DNA from: JAVBNJ01 sp031551625
GTDB taxonomy: Bacteria; Bacteroidota; Bacteroidia; Bacteroidales; UBA932
Assembly: GCA_031551625.1 (NCBI GenBank)
Contig: JAVBNJ010000087.1
Span: 1-32,414 of the forward strand
Direction: 5' to 3'
DNA: 32,414 bases
Shown here: one piece after another, positions 14,683 to 21,876 of the stretch
How the letters are laid out: the number at the start of each line of letters is the position of its first letter
How positions within the stretch are numbered: the first letter of the stretch is position 1
The notes under the pieces: model-generated
Told to the model about the DNA's origin: nothing
The model's database searches: none
What the model saw: the letters and a program-made list of their open reading frames with translations, nothing else
Position numbers and translations under genes: made by a program

Positions 14683-15282
14683 TTATACTTTTTGCATAGT
14701 ACTTGCCACAAAGCGATACAGTCGTGCGGCATCTTCGCCTGCATAGTCAATACCAATACGCGGTGTGGCTACAATTGTTTTTTTCGGAATCGCAATGCCA
14801 CGGTCTTCGATCCAGATTGTGTTGCCCAAAAGCGAAGTGCCGGTATCGGCAACATGCAACCCAAGCGCTTTCGCCAATTTGCCGGGTCCAATTAAAAAAT
14901 CAGGTGTGATTTTTTTCTTACCGGCGCGTTGCAGCATCAACTCTTCTCCTGTGAGCGGCATTGCTCCTCGAATGAGAACTGCATGCGGCGTTCCTTCGAT
15001 ATTGGTTACCACATTGAAGAGGGAATACATTCCGTAGCATAGATAGATATATGCATGCCCACCTTGCCAGTACATGACCTCGGTGCGCTTGGTACGGCGG
15101 TTGCCGTATGCATGCGAGGCTTTGTCGGTAATGCCGGCATACGCTTCGGTTTCGGTAATCACGGCTTCGGTGAGTTCGCTGCCAAAGTTGGTGCACAATA
15201 CTTTTCCCAACAAGTCTTTGCTCACTTGCACCACATCGGGACGGCTATAAAATGATTCCGTTAACTTAACCACAGATTGCAC
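14683..15282 (-). CDS. DNA-3-methyladenine glycosylase, AAG/MPG family
   Basis: About 199 residues. It excises alkylated purines from DNA, starting base excision repair. Family marks are SRPDVVQVSKDLLGKVL, the catalytic Glu46 in ITETEAYAG, SHAYGNRRTKRTEVMYWQGGHAYIYLCYGMY and LIGPGKLAKALG. The predicted start is a GTG at 15280-15282 that falls in a CACAGATT repeat; a second GTG at 15273 is also in frame, and the family usually begins near LTESFYSRPD. A TATCTTTG promoter element lies about 31 bp upstream. The GH2 gene follows 34 nt downstream with no promoter visible between, although the functions are unrelated. Confidence 0.92.
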   Translation of the reverse strand: MQSVVKLTESFYSRPDVVQVSKDLLGKVLCTNFGSELTEAVITETEAYAGITDKASHAYGNRRTKRTEVMYWQGGHAYIYLCYGMYSLFNVVTNIEGTPHAVLIRGAMPLTGEELMLQRAGKKKITPDFLIGPGKLAKALGLHVADTGTSLLGNTIWIEDRGIAIPKKTIVATPRIGIDYAGEDAARLYRFVASTMQKV

Positions 15283-15310
15283 AGATTATTTTAGATTATA
15301 CAGATTAAAG
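15269..15310. repeat. CACAGATT repeat cluster
   Basis: CACAGATTG, CACAGATTA, TTAGATTATA and CAGATTAAA follow each other. The element forms the 5' leader of the glycosylase gene and contains its predicted GTG start. CACAGATT runs of this kind are, in my recollection, frequent between genes in Bacteroidota. Confidence 0.5.
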
Positions 15311-15312
15311 TA

Positions 15313-15320
15313 CAAAGATA
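15313..15320 (-). promoter_or_regulatory. -7 promoter element of the DNA glycosylase gene
   Basis: TATCTTTG on the minus strand matches TAnnTTTG. The predicted transcription start is near 15306, about 24 nt before the GTG. No clear -33 TTTG at the right distance. Confidence 0.5.
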
Positions 15321-15323
15321 CAA

Positions 15324-15378
15324 AAAGAGCACGAAGACGGCGTCATTGCGAGGAACGAAGCAATCTTTTGTGCTCTTT
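15324..15378. repeat. REP-like repeat (copy 2) inside a longer hairpin
   Basis: The outer arms are AAAGAGCAC (15324-15332) and GTGCTCTTT (15370-15378). Inside lies the repeat 15342-15366 (GTCATTGCGAG...GAAGCAATCT) with its own ATTGC/GCAAT stem. It starts 20 nt behind the stop of the lipoprotein gene at 15399 and may act as its 3' hairpin or terminator. A diverged copy is at 304-328. Confidence 0.65.
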
Positions 15379-15398
15379 GTGTTTTTGTTGGCAGTTAT

Positions 15399-16238
15399 TT
15401 ATTGTACCAAATCCGGATAGATAAGCAATGAGTTGCGCATTTGTTCGATTTGCGGTGCCATGCGTTTTAATTGTTCTACCAATTGTTCTTTGTTTATAGC
15501 ATCAAGCGGATTCAGCACTTCCATACTTTTTTTAATCAGCTGCATATCGGGATATACACGTGCTATCTTATCGGCCAAGTCTGTCAACAGGATAATGCGG
15601 TATACAATATCTTTGGCATACTTGTCCGTGAAGTTGACCGTGAACAATTCGGGATTTTTTGACAGTATGTATACATTTTCGAAGAAAAAACCATAGTAAC
15701 GTAACAAGTATGTATTGAGTGTGCCATTGTCGCGTGCTTCCATAGAGGCTTTGCGGGCGCGTTGTATCAAGTCGGCGGTTACAACCGAGTCGCCCAAATT
15801 GAGTTTAGAGAACTCAGCTCCTAAATTAGTAGCGTTCACATCAGCAGCCAATTTGGTAATAGCAGCATCGTAGTCAACGGCAGACATACCATACAAATGG
15901 GCTATACTACGGTCAACCGCTAGCATAGTAAGCACAACATTTTTCTGCGCCAGTGTTTGTAAATCGTTTATGTTACTGGGCTTTAACAGATAATCGGGTT
16001 GCACTTTCTGTTGCTGTGAATTAAGTGTAAACACACCGGAACGTACGTCTACAAAGAACGGCATGAAGTACATTTGTTGCGCCAAGTTGATTAATGAATC
16101 AATTTGAATAGACAATTCTTTCATCAGAATGGCTTCTTCTTTTGAAATTGTCTCAGCCGGTTTGGGCTTTCGGTTGCCACACGACACGGTTGCACACAAC
16201 AATGCAACTATACAAATAAATGAAACTATTTTTCCCAT
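15399..16238 (-). CDS. Lipoprotein of unknown function (tandem paralogue B)
   Basis: The protein has 279 residues with a signal ending TVSC and Cys20 as the lipid site, followed by basic GNRKPKP. The rest is soluble and predicted helical. It is a clear paralogue of the next gene upstream: both share PDYLL, LQTL-QKN, a DR-IA--YGM block, YDA-I--L-ADVN and Y-LS-NPEL in the same order. I do not recognise the family. The residues after the lipid Cys are basic, not the acidic cluster that marks surface export in Bacteroidota, so a periplasm-facing location is more likely. The gap to its paralogue is 14 nt, so they form one operon. Confidence 0.85.
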   Translation of the reverse strand: MGKIVSFICIVALLCATVSCGNRKPKPAETISKEEAILMKELSIQIDSLINLAQQMYFMPFFVDVRSGVFTLNSQQQKVQPDYLLKPSNINDLQTLAQKNVVLTMLAVDRSIAHLYGMSAVDYDAAITKLAADVNATNLGAEFSKLNLGDSVVTADLIQRARKASMEARDNGTLNTYLLRYYGFFFENVYILSKNPELFTVNFTDKYAKDIVYRIILLTDLADKIARVYPDMQLIKKSMEVLNPLDAINKEQLVEQLKRMAPQIEQMRNSLLIYPDLVQ

Positions 16239-16252
16239 TCGTTTATTAAGAA

Positions 16253-17071
16253 TTACTTGAGTATGTTGTTACGAGCCTCTGTCAATTTCGGTTTCAGTAC
16301 TTTCAGCTGTTCGATGAATTGCGCTTTGTCGGTAGCATTCACCAGCCTTACCACATCCATGGCCGCTTTCACCGGTGCCATGTCGGGGAAGCGCACGGCC
16401 ATGCGATCAATGATATCGGCCATAATCAACGATTCAAAAGTAATGTCGGCAATATTCTGATCGGAAAGAGGTGTAACATACAATTCGGGGTTTTGCGAAA
16501 GGATATATGTGCATTCAATCAGGGAAGTAGCTACACGCTCCATGAAATAATTCAATTCACCTTTGGCTTTTTGTTCTTCTATCACCGCATTCGTGCGTTC
16601 AAGAAATACTTCGGGCGCGTTGGGCGCTTTCCAATCGATACCTTCGCGGAATGGGAATTCTTTTACATTCACATCGGCCAGCAGGCGTGCAATCACTGCA
16701 TCGTAGCCGTCGGTGGGCATTCCGTATACTTCGGCAATAGCGCGATCGATTACATAAATTTTAAGTGCAATATTTTTTTGTCCTAATGTTTGCAGTTCGT
16801 CGGCTTTAGCCAAAGGAAGCAAGTAGTCGGGTTTTACTTTTTTATCTTTTTCGGAGAGGGTAAAATTTCCGTTTTTAATATCAATGAACGGATGCGTCGG
16901 GAGTTTGTTGCTGATTAAAGCGAACAGCGAATCTACCTCATTGACCAATTCAACCATCAACAGCGAGTCTTGTTGTGCTTCAGTTACTGCGGCTTTCTTC
17001 TTCCCGCCTCCGCAAGCGGACAACATGCATACAAATGCAATTAACGAAACAGCTACAATTAGTTTTTTCAT
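16253..17071 (-). CDS. Lipoprotein of unknown function (tandem paralogue A)
   Basis: The protein has 272 residues with signal MKKLIVAVSLIAFVCMLSAC and Cys20 as the lipid site, followed by GGGKKK. The body is helical with the blocks VKPDYLLPLAKADELQTLGQ, VIDRAIAEVYGMPTDGYDA and CTYILSQNPELYV, all mirrored in the downstream paralogue. No catalytic motif is seen. A -7 element TACCTTTG lies about 35 bp upstream of the ATG. The ABC transporter gene ends 68 nt upstream on the same strand, so read-through from it is possible. Function unknown; a role with the transporter is only a guess from position. Confidence 0.85.
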   Translation of the reverse strand: MKKLIVAVSLIAFVCMLSACGGGKKKAAVTEAQQDSLLMVELVNEVDSLFALISNKLPTHPFIDIKNGNFTLSEKDKKVKPDYLLPLAKADELQTLGQKNIALKIYVIDRAIAEVYGMPTDGYDAVIARLLADVNVKEFPFREGIDWKAPNAPEVFLERTNAVIEEQKAKGELNYFMERVATSLIECTYILSQNPELYVTPLSDQNIADITFESLIMADIIDRMAVRFPDMAPVKAAMDVVRLVNATDKAQFIEQLKVLKPKLTEARNNILK

Positions 17072-17106
17072 AGCAAAATATTTTTTAACGTTTTGAATAT
17101 AATTTA

Positions 17107-17114
17107 CAAAGGTA
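17107..17114 (-). promoter_or_regulatory. -7 promoter element of the lipoprotein pair
   Basis: TACCTTTG on the minus strand fits TAnnTTTG, in the 68-nt gap between the ABC gene and the first lipoprotein gene. No good -33 element is seen. Confidence 0.5.
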
Positions 17115-17139
17115 CTAATTTTAGTTGATTTCTCTATTT

Positions 17140-20082
17140 TCAGGTATTATTTTTCCGGAGAAACCGCACAGGAATTTCAAAAAACAGCAACAACGAGCTA
17201 ATTACCATCATCAAAAACAGGATCAATAGGTTGAACAAAAATGTTGGAATGTGTAGATTACCAATTATTTTTACATGCGCGTAAAAAGTAGCGCGGCCAC
17301 AACGACTCCCGGGATCGAGGTACACGGCGCCCACTTGCGGTACCAGCTTATCGCCACGTATACTATTCAATTTAGTGGTGCTGGTGTTTACCACCAGTTT
17401 TTCTAGTTCAAGATTGTGGCTACTGCGTTTGAGTTGAGTCAATGCATCGGCGCCATGCTCGCGGCGGAAGGCGGTAATACACTTATCCAATGCAATAGTC
17501 GCCTTGTCGGATTTACGCCGCAGCACCGAATCAGCTTGACCCAGATAGCGGCTCAAAGCTTGGTAGAGCGCAGGCGTATAATATTCTTTATAAATGGAAT
17601 CGGTTGCGGAGAATGGCGGCAAACCAGCCAACTCAGCCACATGTGGGAGGTTGATGCGTAACAAGCTAAAATATTGGTCATATTCCGTTTCACCCTTGGT
17701 GTATTTATCGTATGCCGTTTCCCAGCGGCTATCAAGTTCATATACAAAGCCTGCCTGATCATATTGTGCCACAAATTTTTCGCGTTCCAAATCAAAGAAC
17801 AACCGGTTGTAGCTGTTGTTTGTAAACTCCTCGACAGCCAGAGCTTCGAATGCCCAACGCGAAGGAATGAAATCGCCGATAATGGGCACTAGATTATTAT
17901 CGGCTTTGGTATTCAAATCATCGAACTTCACTACCAGGCCGCACAGCAGGATTTGTGGAATGAGCAGCAGCGGAATGGAAATATAAATGGCCACTATCGA
18001 ATTCAGCGTCTGAGACAAGAACAACCCCGTGAGGTTAGCCAGGAATGCGGCTGCAAAGAGTACCGTCCACCACGACATAAATAAATCGTGAATGCCTAGC
18101 ATACTGTTGCCAATGACTATGAACAACGCTGTTTGTATCAATGAAAGAACAAACAAAAAAACGATTTTCGACCACATGTAACTGCTGCGGCTCAACCGAA
18201 GAAAGCGTTCGCGTTTGAGTAACGCGCGGTCTTTGATAATTTCTTCGGCGCTCACGCTCATGCCGAGGAACGTGGCTACAATCACGGCCATGAAAATGTA
18301 CGACACCATATTTTTGTTGTACATCAAACTGTAGCCATCTTCGCCAACGTAGCGTGTCAGAAATGCCACAATAAGCGCCAGCAATGCGGGTTCAAGTAGC
18401 GCAATAAGCAAATATTGTTTGTTCGCCAGTTTTGTTTTTACATTCCGTTGCAGGAAAATAACAAATTGTTTCAGCAGCGACGGTTTGCGTTGTTTGTTTT
18501 CGGGCAACAACAGTGTGGCGGGTTTCACAAATTTACCACGTCCTGCTTCATAAGCGCGGTTCCATTCCTGCGGCGACACACGGCGTTTGTCGGTAAGCGC
18601 ACCCTTGTCGTCAATCATTTTTTCCTCAATGATATTCAGTACAATTTCGGGATTCACATTACCGCATATATCGCACGTGCTATGTTCGGCATCGGCATAG
18701 AACGCCGCCGATTTGAAATAGGTAATTGCTTCAATCGGGTTGCCGTCGTATACCGGATAGCCTCCCTTATCGAGCAACCACAGGCGGTCGAATAGTTTAT
18801 AAATGTCGGACGATGGTTGGTGGATGTTTACCACAATCAAGCGGCCGCGAAATGTTTGTTCCTTTAACAGGTTTATCACTTTTTCCGAATCGGACGACGA
18901 GAGGCCCGAAGTAGGTTCGTCGAGAAACAACACAGCCGGTTCGCGAATCAACTCCAACGCGATGTTCAATCGCTTACGCTGTCCACCACTAATCGTCTTG
19001 TTGAGTGGCGAACCAACCAATAAATTTTTCACGGGCAATAGCCCGAGATCGGCCAATACATTATTGATACGGTGGTTGATTTCTTCGTTGCTCATATCGG
19101 CAAAGCACAGGCGCGAAGTATACCAAAGGTTTTCGTAAACGGTGAGTTCTTCGATCAACAAATCGTCTTGCGGCACAAAGCCAATCAGGTCCTTCACAGC
19201 CGGGTGTTCAATCGGGTAACCGTTGATTTCAACCGTTCCGCTTTGCGGTTTGATGTTGCCGTTAAGTAGTCCCAGTAATGTTGATTTGCCGACACCGCTA
19301 CCACCCATAATAGCCACAAGCTGTCCGCTGAATAAGTCGAACGAAAAGTTGTGCATGCCGTTGTCGCTATTGCGAAAGCGGAAATCAATATTGCGCCCCG
19401 TCAACTCAATATACGCTTGCGATGTATCTTTTTCCAACACCGCACAGATATGCGAAAAATAAATAGGCAGTGTGTGCGGGCCTTTGAGGACACTGCTTTT
19501 TTCCCATATCATGAACACGCCGGGCACAATGGGAATATCGTTCATAAACAATTCCGCCGTGCCGCGATACGAGAATACCACTTTGTTAAATGTCTTGATT
19601 TGCAACACTCGTAAACGGCCATCCAGCCCGGGCAGCGAGTTGTGTTCATTCGAAAAAATTACGACATCGGGCGTAGGTGTTTCGGTAACGTAAGCATTGA
19701 AATCGTTAAACAACTTATCCGGAATGTTGAATACTGCTGCAATATTACGGAACACGGAAGCAATAGCTTCGTAGCCGCTGCGGTTGGTAGTTGCAAATTC
19801 CATGAGTCGAAGAAGCATCAGAGCCTGGTCTTCGTACAGCACTTTTTTTTGCAAGTTGCGGCAAATGTTTTCCACTATCTCGCGCTGGTCAATGTTGGGC
19901 GAAGTTTCATACAAGTCTCGCAAGTCGTTGTACAATGCCAAATAGTTGTCGACCGAGCGAATGCCGAAGAAGCGCGACAAATAGGTTTTCAATAATTCTT
20001 CGGACGCCCGCCGGTCAATCTTTGCCAGTGCACCGCACAAAGCAAATAAATTAATCAGTGCACTAAGGATTAAGTCGTTCAT
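17140..20082 (-). CDS. ABCG-like ABC transporter, ATPase fused to permease, with N-terminal extra domains
   Basis: 980 residues from the ATG at 20080-20082. The first 110 or so residues are helical (LINLFALCGALAKIDRRASE) and resemble a TerB-like fold. Residues about 130-240 look beta-rich. The ATPase follows: Walker A GGSGVGKST (about 260-268), signature SGGQRKR (365-371), Walker B VLFLDEP (384-390). A CDICGNVNPE cysteine pair comes next, then an ABC-2/ABCG-type permease with about six hydrophobic segments, a large soluble loop before the last one, and the end EIPVRFLRKNNT. One subunit holds both domains, so a homodimer is likely. The direction suggests export; the substrate is unknown. A TTG start 17 codons upstream (20133) is rejected because the promoter element at 20099-20106 lies between it and this ATG. 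Confidence 0.88.
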   Translation of the reverse strand: MNDLILSALINLFALCGALAKIDRRASEELLKTYLSRFFGIRSVDNYLALYNDLRDLYETSPNIDQREIVENICRNLQKKVLYEDQALMLLRLMEFATTNRSGYEAIASVFRNIAAVFNIPDKLFNDFNAYVTETPTPDVVIFSNEHNSLPGLDGRLRVLQIKTFNKVVFSYRGTAELFMNDIPIVPGVFMIWEKSSVLKGPHTLPIYFSHICAVLEKDTSQAYIELTGRNIDFRFRNSDNGMHNFSFDLFSGQLVAIMGGSGVGKSTLLGLLNGNIKPQSGTVEINGYPIEHPAVKDLIGFVPQDDLLIEELTVYENLWYTSRLCFADMSNEEINHRINNVLADLGLLPVKNLLVGSPLNKTISGGQRKRLNIALELIREPAVLFLDEPTSGLSSSDSEKVINLLKEQTFRGRLIVVNIHQPSSDIYKLFDRLWLLDKGGYPVYDGNPIEAITYFKSAAFYADAEHSTCDICGNVNPEIVLNIIEEKMIDDKGALTDKRRVSPQEWNRAYEAGRGKFVKPATLLLPENKQRKPSLLKQFVIFLQRNVKTKLANKQYLLIALLEPALLALIVAFLTRYVGEDGYSLMYNKNMVSYIFMAVIVATFLGMSVSAEEIIKDRALLKRERFLRLSRSSYMWSKIVFLFVLSLIQTALFIVIGNSMLGIHDLFMSWWTVLFAAAFLANLTGLFLSQTLNSIVAIYISIPLLLIPQILLCGLVVKFDDLNTKADNNLVPIIGDFIPSRWAFEALAVEEFTNNSYNRLFFDLEREKFVAQYDQAGFVYELDSRWETAYDKYTKGETEYDQYFSLLRINLPHVAELAGLPPFSATDSIYKEYYTPALYQALSRYLGQADSVLRRKSDKATIALDKCITAFRREHGADALTQLKRSSHNLELEKLVVNTSTTKLNSIRGDKLVPQVGAVYLDPGSRCGRATFYAHVKIIGNLHIPTFLFNLLILFLMMVISSLLLFFEIPVRFLRKNNT

Positions 20083-20098
20083 GAGGTTTATTTTACAA

Positions 20099-20106
20099 CA
20101 AATATA
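20099..20106 (-). promoter_or_regulatory. -7 promoter element of the ABC transporter gene
   Basis: TATATTTG on the minus strand fits TAnnTTTG. The predicted transcription start is near 20092, leaving about 10 nt before the chosen ATG. It decides the start codon of the transporter. Confidence 0.55.
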
Positions 20107-20217
20107 CAAATAATTTGCTGCATTTTTTTTCAAACCTCAAATCGGCCAATGATTCAAGTGCGTACTTCACCACAAATTTATAAGGAATAAGATCGTTTAT
20201 TTAACACTAAAAAATAT

Positions 20218-21564
20218 TCAGATCTCCATGCGGATACGCCAAGAGAGGGGGTATCCGTTGTTGGTGCGGGTTCCTATTTTTTTTGCAAAACCGAGAGGAA
20301 GTCCTTCATAACAAATAAGTAGCCAACCATTGGGTGCATCGGCGAAGTGAACATTCTCGCGGCGCAGGTAATGCAAAGCAGTTGTTAAATCCGTGTCGAC
20401 ACAAGTGAATCCATTCTTATTACAGGCGTTGGAGAGCGCTAAGGCAGCGGTGGGAACAATGTCTTTTCCTTTCAGTTCACCTACGGGAATGCCTGCTTGC
20501 AGCACGTAGAGCTGCGTGCCGAGTTGCATAGTGGCTTCGTAGTGCACGGCAGGCAATGCCTGTACAAAATTATTTCTTTCGTCGAATACAAACTCGCCGC
20601 AAAGCCAATCGCTAAATTGTTTTGTAGTATTCTTATTCGCATGCTTGTTTGTGAAGGCGGTGTGCCTTTTTGTCCCCTTTTGGGGTTGGGCGTCTTGTGT
20701 TTTTCTCATTACACTCACAAAAAAACCTTCACCTTGCACACAGTGCGGATAGAAGCGATAGCCCTCTTCGCTGGCGACAATATTCCATGCGGGGTCAATC
20801 GGCAGGTCTATTTTTTCAGCACCTAATGTTTTAGTTATCCAACCCACATTTTCTTCATTTTCGTGCCGGTTGAAGGTGCATGTGCTGTACACAAGGATAC
20901 CGTCTTCGCGCAATGCTTCCCACGCATCGGCCACAATACGGCGCTGACGTTCGGCACAAAGTTGCACATTGGCAGGGCTCCACTCATCAATAGCAACGGG
21001 GTCTTTGCGAAACATACCTTCGCCGGAGCAGGGAGCATCAATCAACATAAGGTCGAAGAAGCTACCAAGCGCACCGAATTTCTGAGGGTCGGCCGATGTT
21101 ACAATAGTATTCGGAAAACCCCACTTGCTCATATTTTCTTGCAGAATAGAGGCGCGCGAACGGATTACTTCGTTGCTTACCAATAGTGCATTGGCCGGCA
21201 GCATACTGGCAAGCAGCGTCGATTTACCACCTGGCGCCGCACATAAGTCGAGTATGCGGGGAGAGCTGCCAAGCCCGTCTATCAGTGGTTGCAATTGTGC
21301 TAAAAACATCGACGAGGCTTCTTGCACATAATAAGCCCCTGCATGCAATAGCGGATCGAGCGTGAATACAGGCCGTTGCTCAAGGTATATACCTTCTGTA
21401 CACCATGTCACATGATTGCTATCGGCGGGCACAGGGTATTTCCGCGTATTGTAGCGGATGCTTACAGGAGATGGCTGGCGCAGCGCATTTAGCAACGCAG
21501 CAACATCAAGGCCGGGGAACTCGTGCAGCGAATCAACGAAAGCTTGTGGAAATTGGTTGTCCAT
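20218..21564 (-). CDS. rRNA (cytosine-C5-) methyltransferase, RsmB/RsmF (NOL1/NOP2/Sun) family
   Basis: 448 residues from the ATG at 21562-21564 (MDNQFPQAFVDSL). The SAM site is seen in ILDLCAAPGGKSTLLASML. The catalytic cysteine pair of this family sits in DAPCSGEGMFRKDP (motif IV) and VYSTCTFNRHENE (motif VI). A C-terminal domain of about 150 residues (VGELKGKDIVPTAALALSNA) matches the RNA-binding extension of RsmF-type enzymes, which make m5C in 16S rRNA. The target base cannot be told from sequence. A longer in-frame start (21612) lies upstream of the TACCTTTG element and is unlikely. Confidence 0.92.
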   Translation of the reverse strand: MDNQFPQAFVDSLHEFPGLDVAALLNALRQPSPVSIRYNTRKYPVPADSNHVTWCTEGIYLEQRPVFTLDPLLHAGAYYVQEASSMFLAQLQPLIDGLGSSPRILDLCAAPGGKSTLLASMLPANALLVSNEVIRSRASILQENMSKWGFPNTIVTSADPQKFGALGSFFDLMLIDAPCSGEGMFRKDPVAIDEWSPANVQLCAERQRRIVADAWEALREDGILVYSTCTFNRHENEENVGWITKTLGAEKIDLPIDPAWNIVASEEGYRFYPHCVQGEGFFVSVMRKTQDAQPQKGTKRHTAFTNKHANKNTTKQFSDWLCGEFVFDERNNFVQALPAVHYEATMQLGTQLYVLQAGIPVGELKGKDIVPTAALALSNACNKNGFTCVDTDLTTALHYLRRENVHFADAPNGWLLICYEGLPLGFAKKIGTRTNNGYPLSWRIRMEI

Positions 21565-21568
21565 TGTA

Positions 21569-21576
21569 CAAAGGTA
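21569..21576 (-). promoter_or_regulatory. -7 promoter element of the rRNA methyltransferase gene
   Basis: TACCTTTG on the minus strand fits TAnnTTTG. The predicted transcription start would fall almost on the ATG, so the mRNA may be leaderless or nearly so. Confidence 0.45.
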
Positions 21577-21652
21577 CAAAATATCAAAATAAATTTGGTT
21601 ATATAAAAACAATCTTTTACATTTGTCGTACTATTAATTTTGCTCTTTGACA

Positions 21653-21691
21653 TATCAATATTGGTAATATTGATAGATTTAATATTATCAA
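21653..21691. promoter_or_regulatory. Overlapping alternative hairpins in the divergent region
   Basis: A perfect 10-bp stem TATCAATATT/AATATTGATA has a 3-nt loop (21653-21675). Its right part TTGATA (21670-21675) can instead pair with TATCAA (21686-21691). The two structures exclude each other. A regulator site is equally possible. Confidence 0.4.
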
Positions 21692-21841
21692 CTTTAACTC
21701 TTATTGGCCAACTGGACCCTACGAGCACTTGCAAACATTGGCAAGGGCGGTGGGAAAGTTACTCAGCAATCCTACTATAGAATAGGTTCAACTTTGGCGA
21801 ACGCAATTTGCCCCGGATTTTCCCATTTGCCGAAAATTTCC

Positions 21842-21849
21842 TATCTTTG
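21842..21849 (+). promoter_or_regulatory. -7 promoter element of the gldE operon
   Basis: TATCTTTG fits TAnnTTTG. The transcription start is expected near 21856, about 20 nt before the TTG start of gldE. A TTTG lies upstream but at a non-standard distance. Confidence 0.6.
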
Positions 21850-21876
21850 CAACGATGAACCAAATTTTTTTGACCA

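Larger units (their letters stand above)
21565..21876. other. Gene-free divergent region of about 310 bp between the methyltransferase gene and gldE
   Basis: It holds two divergent -7 elements (21569-21576 minus, 21842-21849 plus) and overlapping hairpins at 21653-21691. A 69-codon frame on the plus strand (21704-21913, MANWTLRALANIGKGGGKVT at its start) runs into gldE in another frame and matches nothing I know. In many Bacteroidota ssb would lie upstream of gldE; no trace of it is seen. Confidence 0.55.

Noticed and set aside
14649..14756. 36-codon N-terminal extension of the beta-mannosidase
   Set aside because: It overlaps the DNA glycosylase gene and places residues before a perfectly good lipoprotein signal peptide.
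20083..20133. TTG start giving a 997-residue ABC protein
   Set aside because: A TAnnTTTG element lies downstream of this TTG, and the next ATG has a short clean leader.
21565..21876. tRNA or other stable RNA gene in the gap
   Set aside because: No cloverleaf or conserved T-loop arrangement could be drawn here, and none was found in the other gaps.
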